DNA of 64,000 nt from Brassica napus (Eukaryota; Streptophyta; Magnoliopsida; Brassicales; Brassicaceae): NCBI RefSeq assembly GCF_020379485.1, contig NC_063452.1, forward strand, positions 27,224,770-27,288,769, written 5' to 3'. Under the pieces are notes generated by a model. It saw only the letters and a program-made list of their open reading frames with translations, was not told where the DNA came from and searched no databases. Shown here piece after piece: positions 11,948 to 20,469 of this stretch (positions are counted from its first letter, which is position 1; every line of letters begins with the position of its first letter). The position numbers and the translations under genes are program-made.

Positions 11948-12545
11948 ACGAATATGAAAACTTTTTTTTGTGTTCTGACAGTGTTGATTCCTGCCATAAA
12001 GTTGGAAATGATGAATGAAGAGATAAACTTCAACGATATCGTCCCGTTTCAAGTTAAGAAGGCAGAAGGGCTCCCGAAGACAAAACTTCCTTTCAATTGT
12101 GGTCTCTTTGTTGTCAAGATGCTAGAATGCAGGTCATTAGGATTGAAGAAAATGTCCAGTATAAATGATGATACTGCGATGGATTTACGAAGCAAGCTAT
12201 GTTGTGAGATGTTCGATCTGTTTATGGATAAAGATTTCCAGGAAGGTTGCAGAAGGTGATCATTCCGTTTCTGTTAGATGTTTGTGTCTGTTTAATGTCT
12301 TCTTTCATAGGATTGTGCTCTGTTCTGATGTGTTAGGATGGTTGCTCTGTTGTTTAAGCAGTCTGTTTTTGTTTCTCTATGTGAATCTACGGTTAAAAGT
12401 TTAAATTGTTGATGAATCATGCTTATGATTGGACAAAGTTTTATACTTTTGTAGATTTACGAGAGATTAAGCTGAATATGAGTGTGAATGAATTGAAAAT
12501 AGAGTTACCATTGAAATAAGTAAGCATAGTATATCATTTGTCATA

Positions 12546-12565
12546 TTCAGGATGGCTTTCCAGAA
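12546..12565. promoter_or_regulatory. Palindromic motif 3' of the DUF1985/Ulp1 gene
   Basis: TTCAGGATGGCTTTCCAGAA, adjacent to the first tRNA-like sequence. Further copies at 13037 and 14376 sit at the outer edges of the tRNA-like arrays. Confidence 0.6.
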
Positions 12566-12581
12566 CCGTTAAAAAAAAATC

Positions 12582-12668
12582 TGATTCCAAGGGGAATCGA
12601 ACCCAGGTCAGGACAAGTGCATCAATTTTGAAAGATAAGTGGTTTAACCGCTAGGCCGAGGAGAATCA
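12582..12668 (-). pseudogene. tRNA-like sequence X1
   Basis: On the minus strand the 87 nt start TGATTCTCC and end GGAATCA, which can form a 7-bp acceptor-like stem with one G-T pair. An A-box-like CGGCCTAGCGGTTAAACC and a B-box GGTTCGATTCC are present, so internal Pol III promoter elements are recognisable. The region between is longer than in a standard tRNA and forms no good anticodon arm. It looks tRNA-derived rather than a working tRNA. Confidence 0.6.
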
Positions 12669-12750
12669 TCTGGTATATTTTTCCACATAAACATATTTTA
12701 CCGTACAAATTGTGATTAGCAAAATTTGGAGAAAAATAAATAAAAATATA

Positions 12751-12824
12751 CACATCTCCCAGGATTCGAACCTGAAATGTCTGGGAGTAAAGGCGGAATA
12801 AGGTCTACCACTAGACCAAGTGTG
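12751..12824 (-). pseudogene. tRNA-like sequence Y1 (74 nt)
   Basis: On the minus strand the 74 nt begin CACACTT and end AGATGTG, an acceptor stem with 6 of 7 pairs counting one wobble. The D arm is good (GGTCT-AGTGGT-AGACC), and so is the T arm (CAGG-TTCGAAT-CCTG). The A-box TGGTCTAGTGGTAGA resembles plant tRNA-Gly. The anticodon region (TTCCGCCTTT) contains GCC but has lost a pairing stem. Confidence 0.65.
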
Positions 12825-12902
12825 TTTCAATCGTTAGGTAATGTAAGTAATGGAATATATTTCCTTTATTTGTATTCAACTATAATTTAAAAAAAAAAAA
12901 TA

Positions 12903-12990
12903 TGATTTCAAGGGGAGTCGACCCCAGGTCGAGACAAGTGTTTCAGATTTGGAAAGATAGGTGGTTTAGCCGCTAGGCTTAGGTGAATCA
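12903..12990 (-). pseudogene. tRNA-like sequence X'1
   Basis: A third tRNA-like unit of the first array, homologous to X1. It has an A-box-like GCCTAGCGGCTAAACC and an altered B-box (GGGGTCGACTCCC), and is more diverged than X1. Confidence 0.5.
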
Positions 12991-13036
12991 TCTGATATAT
13001 GTGTCCACATAAATGAATTTAACCGCATTTGTCAAA

Positions 13037-13056
13037 TTCAGGATGGGTTTCCAAAA
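13037..13056. promoter_or_regulatory. Palindromic motif copy next to tRNA-like array 1
   Basis: TTCAGGATGGGTTTCCAAAA, preceded by TTTGTCAAA as at 11928. This suggests that the sequence context was duplicated together with the motif. Confidence 0.5.
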
Positions 13057-13276
13057 ACGAATATGAAACCGAGATTAACCAGATATAAGACCACTAATCC
13101 TCTACATTCTAATCAGTGTTTTTGTTTTGTTTTGACTGAAACACAACACAAAAGAAGATGATAACATGAGATTACTCATAATGTGGTTTCTTAAAATAAA
13201 TCATAATGTGGTTTCTTAAAACAAATCATAATGTGGTTTCTTAAAACATAAAAAATGAGAAGATCATAATATGAGA

Positions 13277-13639
13277 TTACTCATCCAACAGCCACTTTTC
13301 ATCAAGCTTACACCAATCAGGGACTTTGATCTTCACATCAGCAAGCATTCCATCCGCTTCCATGAGTTCTTCTTTGAGTTTTTCCAACTCAGCAGTGAAG
13401 TCAAATTTTCCTTTAGCCTTGATAATCTCTTCAAGCAACTCGATTTGGGAAGCAATGGAATTTGCTTTGCTGGCTTCCTGATGCCATTCAATTTCGGATA
13501 GCCTGTGTTCGTTGGACAAACGAAGAAGAGCCCTGTAACGTTCCACAGTTTCCGCCTTTCCTTTGTTGAAACCTTCGGAAGCATCAGATCCGTAAACCTC
13601 CTTTATGGGACGCTTCATCATCTTCTTTGAACCTTCCAT
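13277..13639 (-). CDS. Small coiled-coil protein of the MULE (120 aa)
   Basis: An uninterrupted single-exon frame starting MEGSKKMMKRPIKEVYGSDA and ending PDWCKLDEKWLLDE. It is rich in Glu, Lys and Leu. A predicted coiled coil spans about residues 35-100 (SQIELLEEIIKAKG, ELEKLKEELMEADGM). It lies between the two tRNA-like arrays, downstream of both convergent large genes. The family is unknown to me; by position it is a third gene of the element. Its C-terminal pattern (a coiled coil, then V.DW....LD) faintly resembles the antisense ORFs of the Gypsy element at 54.8-57.5 kb. Confidence 0.5.
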   Translation of the reverse strand: MEGSKKMMKRPIKEVYGSDASEGFNKGKAETVERYRALLRLSNEHRLSEIEWHQEASKANSIASQIELLEEIIKAKGKFDFTAELEKLKEELMEADGMLADVKIKVPDWCKLDEKWLLDE

Positions 13640-13893
13640 TGAAACTTGATGAATGAGAAAAGTTTGTAAATTGAATGAATGAGAAAAACAGAAAACTAAC
13701 TCAGATCGAAAAGAATAAACACATAAGAAATGAAGTCAGTAAAAAAAGAGATATGATATCATCCCTTGTATATATAGAATGAAAAGTAACCCTTCGATTA
13801 CTATAAAATGGTTTAGAAAGCAACCTTTCGATTATTAAACGGTTACTGAGATAAATGATGTCTCTTTTAGAAAGGAACCGTTAAAAAAAAATC

Positions 13894-13980
13894 TGATTCC
13901 AAGGGGAATCGAACCCAGGTCAGGACAAGTGTATCAGTTTCGAAAGATAGGTGGTTTAGCCGCTAGGCCGAGGAGAATCA
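13894..13980 (-). pseudogene. tRNA-like sequence X2
   Basis: Second-array counterpart of X1 at the same relative position. It has the acceptor-like ends TGATTCT/GGAATCA, the A-box-like CGGCCTAGCGGCTAAACC and a perfect B-box GGTTCGATTCC. X1 and X2 differ at only a few positions, and both are preceded by ACCGTTAAAAAAAAATC. Confidence 0.6.
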
Positions 13981-14062
13981 TCTGGTAGATTTTTCCACAT
14001 AAAAATATTTAACCGTACAAATTGTGATTAACAAAATTTGGAGAAAATAAAATAAAACTATA

Positions 14063-14136
14063 CACATCTCCCAGGATTCGAACCTGAAATGTCTGGGAGG
14101 AAAGGCGGAAAAAGGTCTACCACTAGACCAAGCGTG
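14063..14136 (-). pseudogene. tRNA-like sequence Y2 (74 nt)
   Basis: Counterpart of Y1 with the same D arm, T arm and B-box GGTTCGAATCC. It differs mainly in the anticodon region (TTTTTCCGCCTTTCC) and has CACGCTT at the 5' end. Confidence 0.65.
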
Positions 14137-14213
14137 TTTCAATCGTTAGGTGAAGTAAGTAACCAAATATATTTCTTTTATCTGTATTCAACTATAATTT
14201 AAAAAAAAAAATC

Positions 14214-14301
14214 TGATTCCAAGGGGTATCGAACCAAGGTCGGGACAAGTGTTTCAGATTTGGAAAGATATGTGGTTTAGCTGCTAGGCTGAGGTGAATC
14301 A
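14214..14301 (-). pseudogene. tRNA-like sequence X'2
   Basis: Counterpart of X'1, ending the second array. The B-box is altered to GGTTCGATACC. After it, the shared sequence CCACATAAATGAATTTAACC ends and the two arrays diverge. Confidence 0.5.
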
Positions 14302-14375
14302 TCTGATATATGTGTCCACATAAATGAATTTAACCGCAAAAGTTATATTATAAACATTGGAAAGAAACTCTGAGT

Positions 14376-14395
14376 TTCAGGATGGGATTCCATAA
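14376..14395. promoter_or_regulatory. Palindromic motif copy near the transposase 3' end
   Basis: TTCAGGATGGGATTCCATAA, the last copy before the transposase gene. About 240 bp of A/T-rich sequence separate it from the transposase stop. Confidence 0.45.
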
Positions 14396-16493
14396 TAGTT
14401 GAATATTATTGTGTTTCTTTCTAGCAAAGAAGTTTGAACTAAAATTGAAATGAGATCAAAAGATAAGATTGTATAGTACAAAAAATAAGGAAATTTCAAA
14501 TTGTGATTTGGAGTTTTGGAGAGTAATGCATTAAAACCTAGGTTGTATATGTAACTATCAAATAACCAACATCCATGAATGATCAATAAAAATGTAAAAA
14601 AGATGGAAATGAAAAAGAATAGAGCAACGATGAATAAAGATCTTCATCCTATAGGCCTTTTGCATGTGATCTTGTTGTGTCCTCCTATGCCACATCTGCT
14701 GCACTTGTGGGACTGAGATTTAGATCCAGGAACACCAAACTCGCCAACGGATCTCTTTCTCTTTGTAGGAGGACGTCCACTTCTCTTTTTGGTAGCTGGA
14801 GGTGGGCAAGACAGTTCGTCAATATTCGCTGGATAGGTGGACGTTGACAACTCTCCACCAGGGTGTATGCTTTCGGCATAGGCTTTAGCCCACGTTTCTG
14901 TCAAGTGACAAGTATCGACATAACGGTTTTCATCTCTCTTAATATACTTAGCAGCGGCAATTGCATGAATGCAGGGAATCTTGTCAATGTCGAAAACATT
15001 ACAAGTGCAATGCCGTTTCTCCAAATCAACAACATACTTCATAGTTTCATCCTTCAACTCAAACTCGTTTTGATCAACTTGATACACATTCAGCACCATT
15101 GCAGCCCCAAACCTAGATACCAACTTCTGCACAACTTTTGGAGTAACCAGGTGCTTATGTTTCGCAGCCGCTTCGCGTCGCTCAAAAAACCAAGTGGTGA
15201 GTGTCAATCTGATCGTCTCAAGGAGAGAGATCAGTGGCAACTCACGAGGCAGCTTCAACATAGAATTGAGAGACTCAGCAATGTTGGTAGTCATGATATT
15301 GTACCTGTTCGCAGGCGCAAAGCATCGTGCCCACTTCCTAAAATCCGAATCTTCTAGATACTTGGCCAATTCAGGACATTTATCCTTCATGTCCTTGAGG
15401 ATTAACCAGAACTCGTGACACGTGTAAGCATCAACAGCGCTTTCCACCAGAGGAAGCAGACCAGTCTTTGAATATGTAGGAGTGATGTTGCGGAGCAGAT
15501 GGATCCTGCAGATTTCATGGTGAGATAAGGGATAAACATCCTCCAGCGCTTAAGCAATGGAGTTAGCCCCGTCTGATACAAAAACAAGATCCGAAGCGTC
15601 CGAGATCATCTGGCTCAAACCTCTAAAGAACCATTTCCAAGAGGCGCCATTTTCTGCGTCAACCACTGCAAAGGCCAGAGGATATAGATGATAATCCCCA
15701 TCTTGAGCACAAGTTGCCAATAAAGTCCCATTGAATTTTCCCTTCAGAAATGTACCATCTACTGCAATAACTTTCCTCATCAATGAGAATCCCCTTATCG
15801 ATGGACCAAAAGCCACAAATGCATACTTGAACTTTCCAGCAGCATCCACTTGTTGATAAGTTAACGAACCAGGGTTTGTCTCTGTGACTTTGTACAACCA
15901 CCTAGACAAATTGTAATAGCTGTCTTCAGGAGTCCCTCTAACCAAAAACTGAGCTTCTTCTTTCACTCTCCAAGCTTGTTTGTAATTGATGTGAACGCCA
16001 TGCAGAATCCTGACCTGTTCAATGATCTTGTTTCGGTTTGAGACCTTCCTTCTTTTCTCCATAATTGCTGCAAATCAAAGAACCCAACAACTTTGCAGAT
16101 GCTTGTCTGTGGTTGGCATTCCTGTGTGTTGTATCGCATGTATGCTCATGAACATACTTTTTAACAACGAAAAAGTCTGAAAGAGGCAGCTTAGTAGCAC
16201 GCATCCTCCACATGCAATTGTCATCAACACAACTCAATAACACTCTTGACTTGTTAGAAGAGACAGTCTTGTACTCAAACTTCCACTCTAAAGCCCATTT
16301 CTTGATCCTCAACATCAACTCTCCCTTGGTCTTAAAATATCTATTCACCTTGATATCACCAGCTCCTCTCATTGTTGGTGAAAGTCCAATATGGACAGGA
16401 CTAAAATCCGGAAGAGAATTCAGAGGAACTGTAGAAACACCTTCGTAAAGAAGACACTTTAAAATCAAGATGTTTTGGAAGAATTAGTACTTG

Positions 16494-16513
16494 GTTAGGA
16501 AGCCTATCCTGAA
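16494..16513. promoter_or_regulatory. Palindromic motif in a transposase intron
   Basis: GTTAGGAAGCCTATCCTGAA. Equivalent copies in the next two introns start at 16732 and 16932, each at the 3' end of an intron as the transposase is transcribed. Confidence 0.5.
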
Positions 16514-16589
16514 AAGTCTAAGAAAGAAGAAAATCATACAAACACAAACAAGAAAAAAAAAAAGAAATTAGAGACGATGTACTTGTTTT

Positions 16590-16895
16590 TCTCTCTGCAC
16601 AGTAGAACAAAACACTGGAATGGCATTCAATGGAACATGAGAAGCAAATGTATCACTAGTTTGCCTGTTACAGCTTGTTGGATCAGTATGAACCTACAAA
16701 GGTCAAGTTGTTTTGGAATGCTTAGTACTTGATTAGGAAGCCTATCCTGAACAGTCTAAAATATCATACTAACATAAACAACCCAAAAACAAAAATAGAA
16801 ACGATGTACCTGTATTTCTCTCTGGACAGTAGAAACAGGCGAAGCAAATGTATCAGAAGCTTGATTGTTACAGCTAGCTGAATCAGCATTAACCT
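16590..16895 (-). repeat. Tandemly duplicated transposase exon and intron
   Basis: Two exons about 220 bp apart encode related peptides: VNADSASCNNQASDTFASPV then STVQREIQ, and VHTDPTSCNRQTSDTFASHV then STVQREKQ. Their flanking introns share AGGAAGCCTATCCTGAA and ACGATGTAC. The duplication mirrors the exon amplification in the DUF1985 gene. Confidence 0.7.
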
Positions 16896-17494
16896 GCAAA
16901 AGTCAAGTCGTTCTGAATGGCTTAATACGTAATTAGGAAAGGTGTCTTGAATAATTTAGTTGAAAAAATCATACAAACCTTAACACACAACCGACAAGTT
17001 CCATCAAATGATCTACTCTTCCTAATAAAGCTTCTGAGATGGCGAGTGTTTGAACCGGAGATGGGAGGGAAACCTTCAACAGTGCTTTTTATGTCAAGCG
17101 ACATCCCATAACTCAAACCAATCACTTCCTCTTTAAAATCTTCAGAGGCAATCTTCATCAAATCTTCAAATTGAAGATCTTCTTCTATGGAAATGAAAGA
17201 TGCATTCCTGTTCAAATCGACATGAAACTCCCACTGAAATGCATCTTTTGACCTCCATTGTCCACAGACGCAAAGAACTTCCATAGTACTACAAAACAAA
17301 ATAAATCAAAAAAATTTCACATAGTCAGTGAAGTACCAAAGACTGAAACGATTCCTTTGCAGCCAAAGTAATCGAAATCTCCAATTCTAGTTGTTTTGAT
17401 ACAACGAAATAATCTGATTCCTTTGCAGCCAAAGTGAATCTTAGCAGCATTTCCTTTAATACCTTTACGGCGGATGGCGGCGGATTCCTTTGAT

Positions 17495-17695
17495 TGAGTG
17501 ACGGCGGAGATGATGACGCCGACTCGCCGAGGATGAACGACGCCGACGCTGGAGAAGTGGAGATGATGAAGAAAGAAATGATTGACTCCGATCCGAGAAG
17601 CCGCAGCAACGGAGCTGAGTGACGGCGGAGATGATGACGCCGACTCTCTCTTCGAGGATGAACGACGCTGGAGAAGTGGAGATGATGACGGAAGA
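17495..17695. repeat. Subterminal tandem duplication at the right MULE end
   Basis: Two copies of a roughly 120-bp CpG-rich unit share GAGTGACGGCGGAGATGATG and CTGGAGAAGTGGAGATGATG. They lie upstream of the transposase and probably contain its promoter or leader. A similar GGAGATGATTACGGCGGAGA segment lies at the right end of the small MULE (35600-35720). Confidence 0.65.
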
Positions 17696-17819
17696 GATGA
17701 TCGGCTTCGATCCGAGAAGCCATCGCCGCTTGAGAGAGATGAAGATCTCCGAGATTTCAGGAAAAAAAAATGTAATTAGAAAATAAAAGAAGGGGTACTA
17801 TGATAAATGAACCTTTTAA

Positions 17820-17901
17820 TGAAACCTAGTTTTGTGATTTTGGATCTTGAATGCTATTTTTGAGACAGAAACTTGGATTGATGTCATTTTGGGATTTTTT
17901 T
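17820..17901 (-). repeat. Right terminal inverted repeat of the MULE
   Basis: On the minus strand this end reads ATCCCAAAATGACATCAATC then TTTCTGTCTCAAAAATAGCA. It matches the left end over roughly 45 bp with a few differences. Confidence 0.7.
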
Positions 17902-18303
17902 TTTATTAATTTATAGAGATATTAATTTATCGATATACTAATTGAACCAAAAACTCAATTTGGGACAATAATATTATATTATTTTATAGAGATTTTTAGT
18001 GTACATTAATTTATAAAGTATTAATTTAAAGAAGTTATACTGTATTTATGTAACTTAATTAGGATATTAGCGTTCTGATATTCGTTTCTTGTTATACGGT
18101 CGTGTTTAACAATATTATATGGTTTAGGATTGAACTTAGCATTTTTGAGAGGTAAATATTGTTAAAGCTTGGTTATTATTGTGTCAATTTAACCTTTTTA
18201 CAAATAATTATAGTTCTAAAATAGATTTAGTTGAGATATTGGCTACAGTAATCTTTTTGTATTTACAAATATTACAGTTGTCGTGTTTGATAGTTTAAGG
18301 ATA

Positions 18304-18420
18304 ACAAGAGCTTGACCCGCACGTCCGTGCGGATTTGGTTTTTATCTATTTATCAATTGTTTACTGACATTTTTTAAACATATAAATTAAATATTTTTAG
18401 GTTCATATAAATTTACTCAG
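18304..18420 (-). mobile_element. Minus-strand Helitron 3' terminus
   Basis: On the minus strand, ATCCGCACGGACGTGCGGGT forms a GC-rich hairpin followed by CAAGCTCTTGT, close to the CAAGATCTAGT of Brassicaceae Helitrons. The element would extend to the right, but I cannot place its 5' end, so only the terminus is reported. Confidence 0.4.
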
Positions 18421-18604
18421 ACCCAGAAGAATCCAAATCGAGCCCGTCCAAAAATTTATAATATCTAAACATAGTTTAATTTTAAAATCTAAAAAAACGA
18501 TACCCGTAAAAATCGCTTTGTATCGAACATATACTTGAATATTCATGTCTAACTGATTATGTAAACAAATAAAAATAATTTTGTTAACCGGTTTCAATTC
18601 TTGT

Positions 18605-18735
18605 TATAACTATGTTACATGGAAACGAAAGCGGGTACGTGGAAGAGAAAGCGTATGGAAGCGCAGAATCGAGATTTTTTAAAAAATTAGGAAGCGGTTA
18701 GGTGTTGGAAACGTATCCATATATAAATTTTTTTT
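18605..18735. repeat. GAAGCG-rich degenerate repeat, left part
   Basis: The stretch is rich in GGAAACG and GGAAGCG words. A related stretch with GGAAGCGAGATTCCG and GGGAAGCGGATGTCCG lies at 20285-20465. The two may be halves of one older element split by the foldback repeat at 18790-19965. Confidence 0.35.
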
Positions 18736-18789
18736 TAAAACAAAAATCTAGAACTAAAAATTATATGATTTAAATTTAAAATAGAAGGA

Positions 18790-19965
18790 AATTATATGTG
18801 TACCACTTTCATGATACTATTTTTCATTTTTATCACCATTAAAGGGGGATTTTCAAAAATACATTTTTCATTAAGTGGCAAAAAAACTCTTATGTCCTTG
18901 TTCTATATATATATAATAAATAAATATTTAAATAAATAAAAATCTAAAAAATTAAAAAATAATTTTTTAAATTTTTTTTCGAATTATACTATTTCGATAT
19001 TCAAACCCTGAACCCTAAAACTTAACTCTAAACCCTAAACCATCAATCCTAAACCCTATATTTTTTTTTGAAATACAAACCCTAAACCCTAAACCATCAA
19101 TCATAAACCCTTTTTTTTTTGAAATACGAACCCTAAACCCTATAACATCAACTCTAAACCCTAAACCCCGAAACATCAACTCTAAACCCTAAACCCTAAA
19201 CCTTCAACTCTAAACCCTAAAACATCAACTCTAAACCCTAAACCCTAAACTTCAACTCTACACCCTAAACCATCAACACTAAACCCTAAACTATCAACAC
19301 TAAACCCCAAACCCTAAAAAGTAAACTCTAAACCCTATACCCTAAAAAATTAACCCTAAACCCTAAAACATCAACTCTAAACCCTAAACCCTAAACCTTC
19401 AACTCTTAACCATAAATTCTAAACCCTAAATCCTAAACCCTAAACCTTAAAACCCTAGAGTTGATGTTTTAGGGTTTAAATTTGAAGGTGTAGGGTTTTA
19501 GGGTTTAGGGTTTACATTTAAGGTTTAGAGTTGGTGTTTTAGGGTTTAGATTTGAAGGTTTAGGGTTATAGGGTTCAGGGTTCGAATTTCAGAAAAATAT
19601 AGGGTTTAGGGTTTATGTTTAGGGTTTAGAGTTGATGTTTTAAGTTTAGATTTAGGGTTTAGGGTTTATGTTTAGGGTTTAGAGTTGATGTTGTAGGGTT
19701 TTGATTTGAAGGTTTAAGGTTTAGGGTTTAGAATTGATGTTTCGGGGTTTAGGGTTTAGAGTTGATGTTTCATGGTTTAGAGTTTAGAGTTGATGATTTA
19801 GAGTTGATGATTTAGAGTTTAGAGTTGATGTTTTAAGTTTAGATTATTTAACCATATGTTTTTTTTTGTCAAAGTTAATTAAGAAGTTATAAATGTCTTT
19901 TATCCTTCATTAAAGATATAGGTAAAAGTGGTTAGTGTAAACATGAAAAGTGATACTTTAAAATT
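18790..19965. mobile_element. Foldback MITE with telomere-like CCCTAAA interior
   Basis: The outer arms share TACCACTTTCATGATAC (left) and, as reverse complement, AGTATCACTTTTCATGTTTA (right). Inside, 19010-19455 is a degenerate array of CCCTAAA-type units mixed with CATCAACTCTAAA. From about 19455 to 19850 the same words continue inverted, as TTTAGGG and TTTAGAGTTGATG. The whole can fold into one long hairpin and is not a simple interstitial telomere. Confidence 0.6.
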
Positions 19966-20284
19966 TATATTTTTTGCAATTTTTCTTAAAATAAAGCATT
20001 TATTCATTTATAATAATTTTGAATGATTTCATATTAAAATTGTGAAATACACATAAATTAAATTTAAAATAAATTATTATATTAATTATTTTTAATACTT
20101 TATAACTAATTGACATAATATATTTGAATATATGATTTATATTTAATAAAAACCTCAATGCATAAAGATAACTTATAGTATTAATTTTAATATTTTTATT
20201 CTCTCTATTCAATACTATTTAAATTTGGATTTTATATAAATTAAAAACTATAATTTCATATTTTTATTGATATAAGACATTGTG

Positions 20285-20465
20285 TTTTTTTTAAAGAATG
20301 GAAGCATGATTCCAAAACGGAATCGTAAGCTTTCAACGTGTTTTTTAAGACAATATCTTAGAATCATTTTGGAAGCGAGATTCCGTAAGCTTCCAAAAGG
20401 TTTCGATTCCGATTCTGGTTCCAAAGCGGGAAGCGGATGTCCGATGAAGCTTCTGTGAAACGTAG
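20285..20465. repeat. GAAGC-rich degenerate repeat, right part
   Basis: Contains GGAAGCGAGATTCCGTAAGC and similar words, and ends in GAAGCTTCTGTGAAACGTAGG. Possibly the partner of 18605-18735. Confidence 0.3.
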
Positions 20466-20469
20466 GTCA

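Larger units (their letters stand above)
5782..12259 (+). pseudogene. DUF1985-Agenet-Ulp1-like protein, VANC-like, degenerate
   Basis: About 21 exons can be followed. Exon 1 (5782-6627) encodes a DUF1985-type domain, with segments such as NEAWFHFAGQPMKFSIREFH and MVTGLKCNGEVEG. Exon 2 (6731-7168) encodes an acidic segment and a coiled coil (SLLEAENMELRARVSELEGN). A run of short, tandemly duplicated exons follows to 8900. Two Agenet/Tudor-like modules come next, at about 9050-9495 (GADVEIATSDD, RIWYPGNV, VEAFYSKGWSSG) and 9925-10365 (GANVEIASKDEDRYVKWYPG). Two duplicated basic exons then lead into an Ulp1/C48-like end (11078-12259) with DHFIGVEIHL, IRIFQCG and NCGLFVVKMLEC. The His and Cys of the protease are recognisable, but the usual Asp position appears to be Gln. 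Damage includes a frameshift near 9040 and in-frame stops at about 11528 and 11749. In VANDAL MULEs, VANC anti-silencing proteins carry DUF1985 and Ulp1 domains; a similar role here is inference. Confidence 0.75.
11766..12570 (+). repeat. Ulp1 intron duplicated downstream of the gene
   Basis: The last intron (11767-11981) and the 3' flank (about 12265-12570) are homologous over roughly 190 bp. Shared segments include TTTGTGTCTGTTTAATGTCT, GTTGTTTAAGC and a terminal TCAGGATGGCTTTCCAGAA. The downstream copy has an insertion of about 80 bp. Each copy ends in an identical palindromic motif (11928 and 12546). Confidence 0.7.
14644..17299 (-). pseudogene. MURA-type MULE transposase, degenerate
   Basis: Read from right to left. 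An N-terminal exon (17284-16980, VCGQWRSKDAFQWEFHVDL) precedes two short duplicated exons (see 16590-16895). A MuDR-type DNA-binding segment follows at 16468-16040 (DIKVNRYFKTKGELMLRIKK, CVDDNCMWRMRA, HEHTC zinc-finger-like). Then comes the catalytic MULE domain (VIAVDGTFLKGKFNGTLLAT, LVFVSDGANSIA, EICRIHLLRN with the C..H motif). The end holds a SWIM zinc finger (CTCNVFDIDKIPCIHAI) and a CX2CX4HX4C knuckle (CSRCGIGGHNKITC). There is a frame change near 16030-16060, and one in-frame TAA at about 15550 interrupts the catalytic domain right after SDGANSIA. Otherwise the frame from 16062 to 14644 is open, so decay is recent. Confidence 0.85.
3654..17901. mobile_element. 14.2-kb DUF1985/Ulp1-type Mutator-like element
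   Basis: The ends are imperfect terminal inverted repeats of about 80 bp. Left: TTTTTGTCACCAAAATAGCA at 3684. Right, on the minus strand: TTTCTGTCTCAAAAATAGCA. The candidate 9-bp target duplication is TTTGTTAAT (3645-3653) against TTTATTAAT (17902-17910), one mismatch. The same ends bound the smaller element at 31640-35857. Inside are a plus-strand DUF1985/Agenet/Ulp1-like gene, a minus-strand MURA-type transposase converging on it, two tRNA-like arrays and a small coiled-coil ORF. Both large genes carry nonsense or frameshift changes, so this copy is probably no longer autonomous. About 25 copies of a 20-bp palindromic motif lie in its non-coding parts. Confidence 0.85.
3590..18042. mobile_element. 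Emigrant (pogo-type) MITE interrupted by a MULE
   Basis: The left end reads CAGTGAAACCTCTATAAATT. The reverse complement of the right end reads CAGTATAACTTCTTTAAATT. This matches my recollection of the Emigrant/Lemi1 terminus, CAGTAAAACCTCTATAAATT. Each end is flanked by TA (3588-3589 and 18043-18044), as expected for pogo-like elements. Only about 64 bp on the left and 141 bp on the right belong to the MITE. Everything between is the younger MULE. Confidence 0.65.

Noticed and set aside
13271..13501. Plus-strand open frame of 76 codons
   Set aside because: It is the shadow of the minus-strand coiled-coil ORF, has no start context, and its composition follows the opposite frame.
12582..14301. 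Functional tRNA genes
   Set aside because: No unit has a paired anticodon arm with a standard seven-base loop, and X units are 87-88 nt with unpaired centres.
14863..15357. 164-codon plus-strand ORF
   Set aside because: It is antisense to the well-supported transposase and has no recognisable domain.
19010..19860. True interstitial telomere or chromosome fusion site
   Set aside because: The units are degenerate, interspersed with CATCAACTC words and arranged as an inverted repeat inside a MITE-like element.
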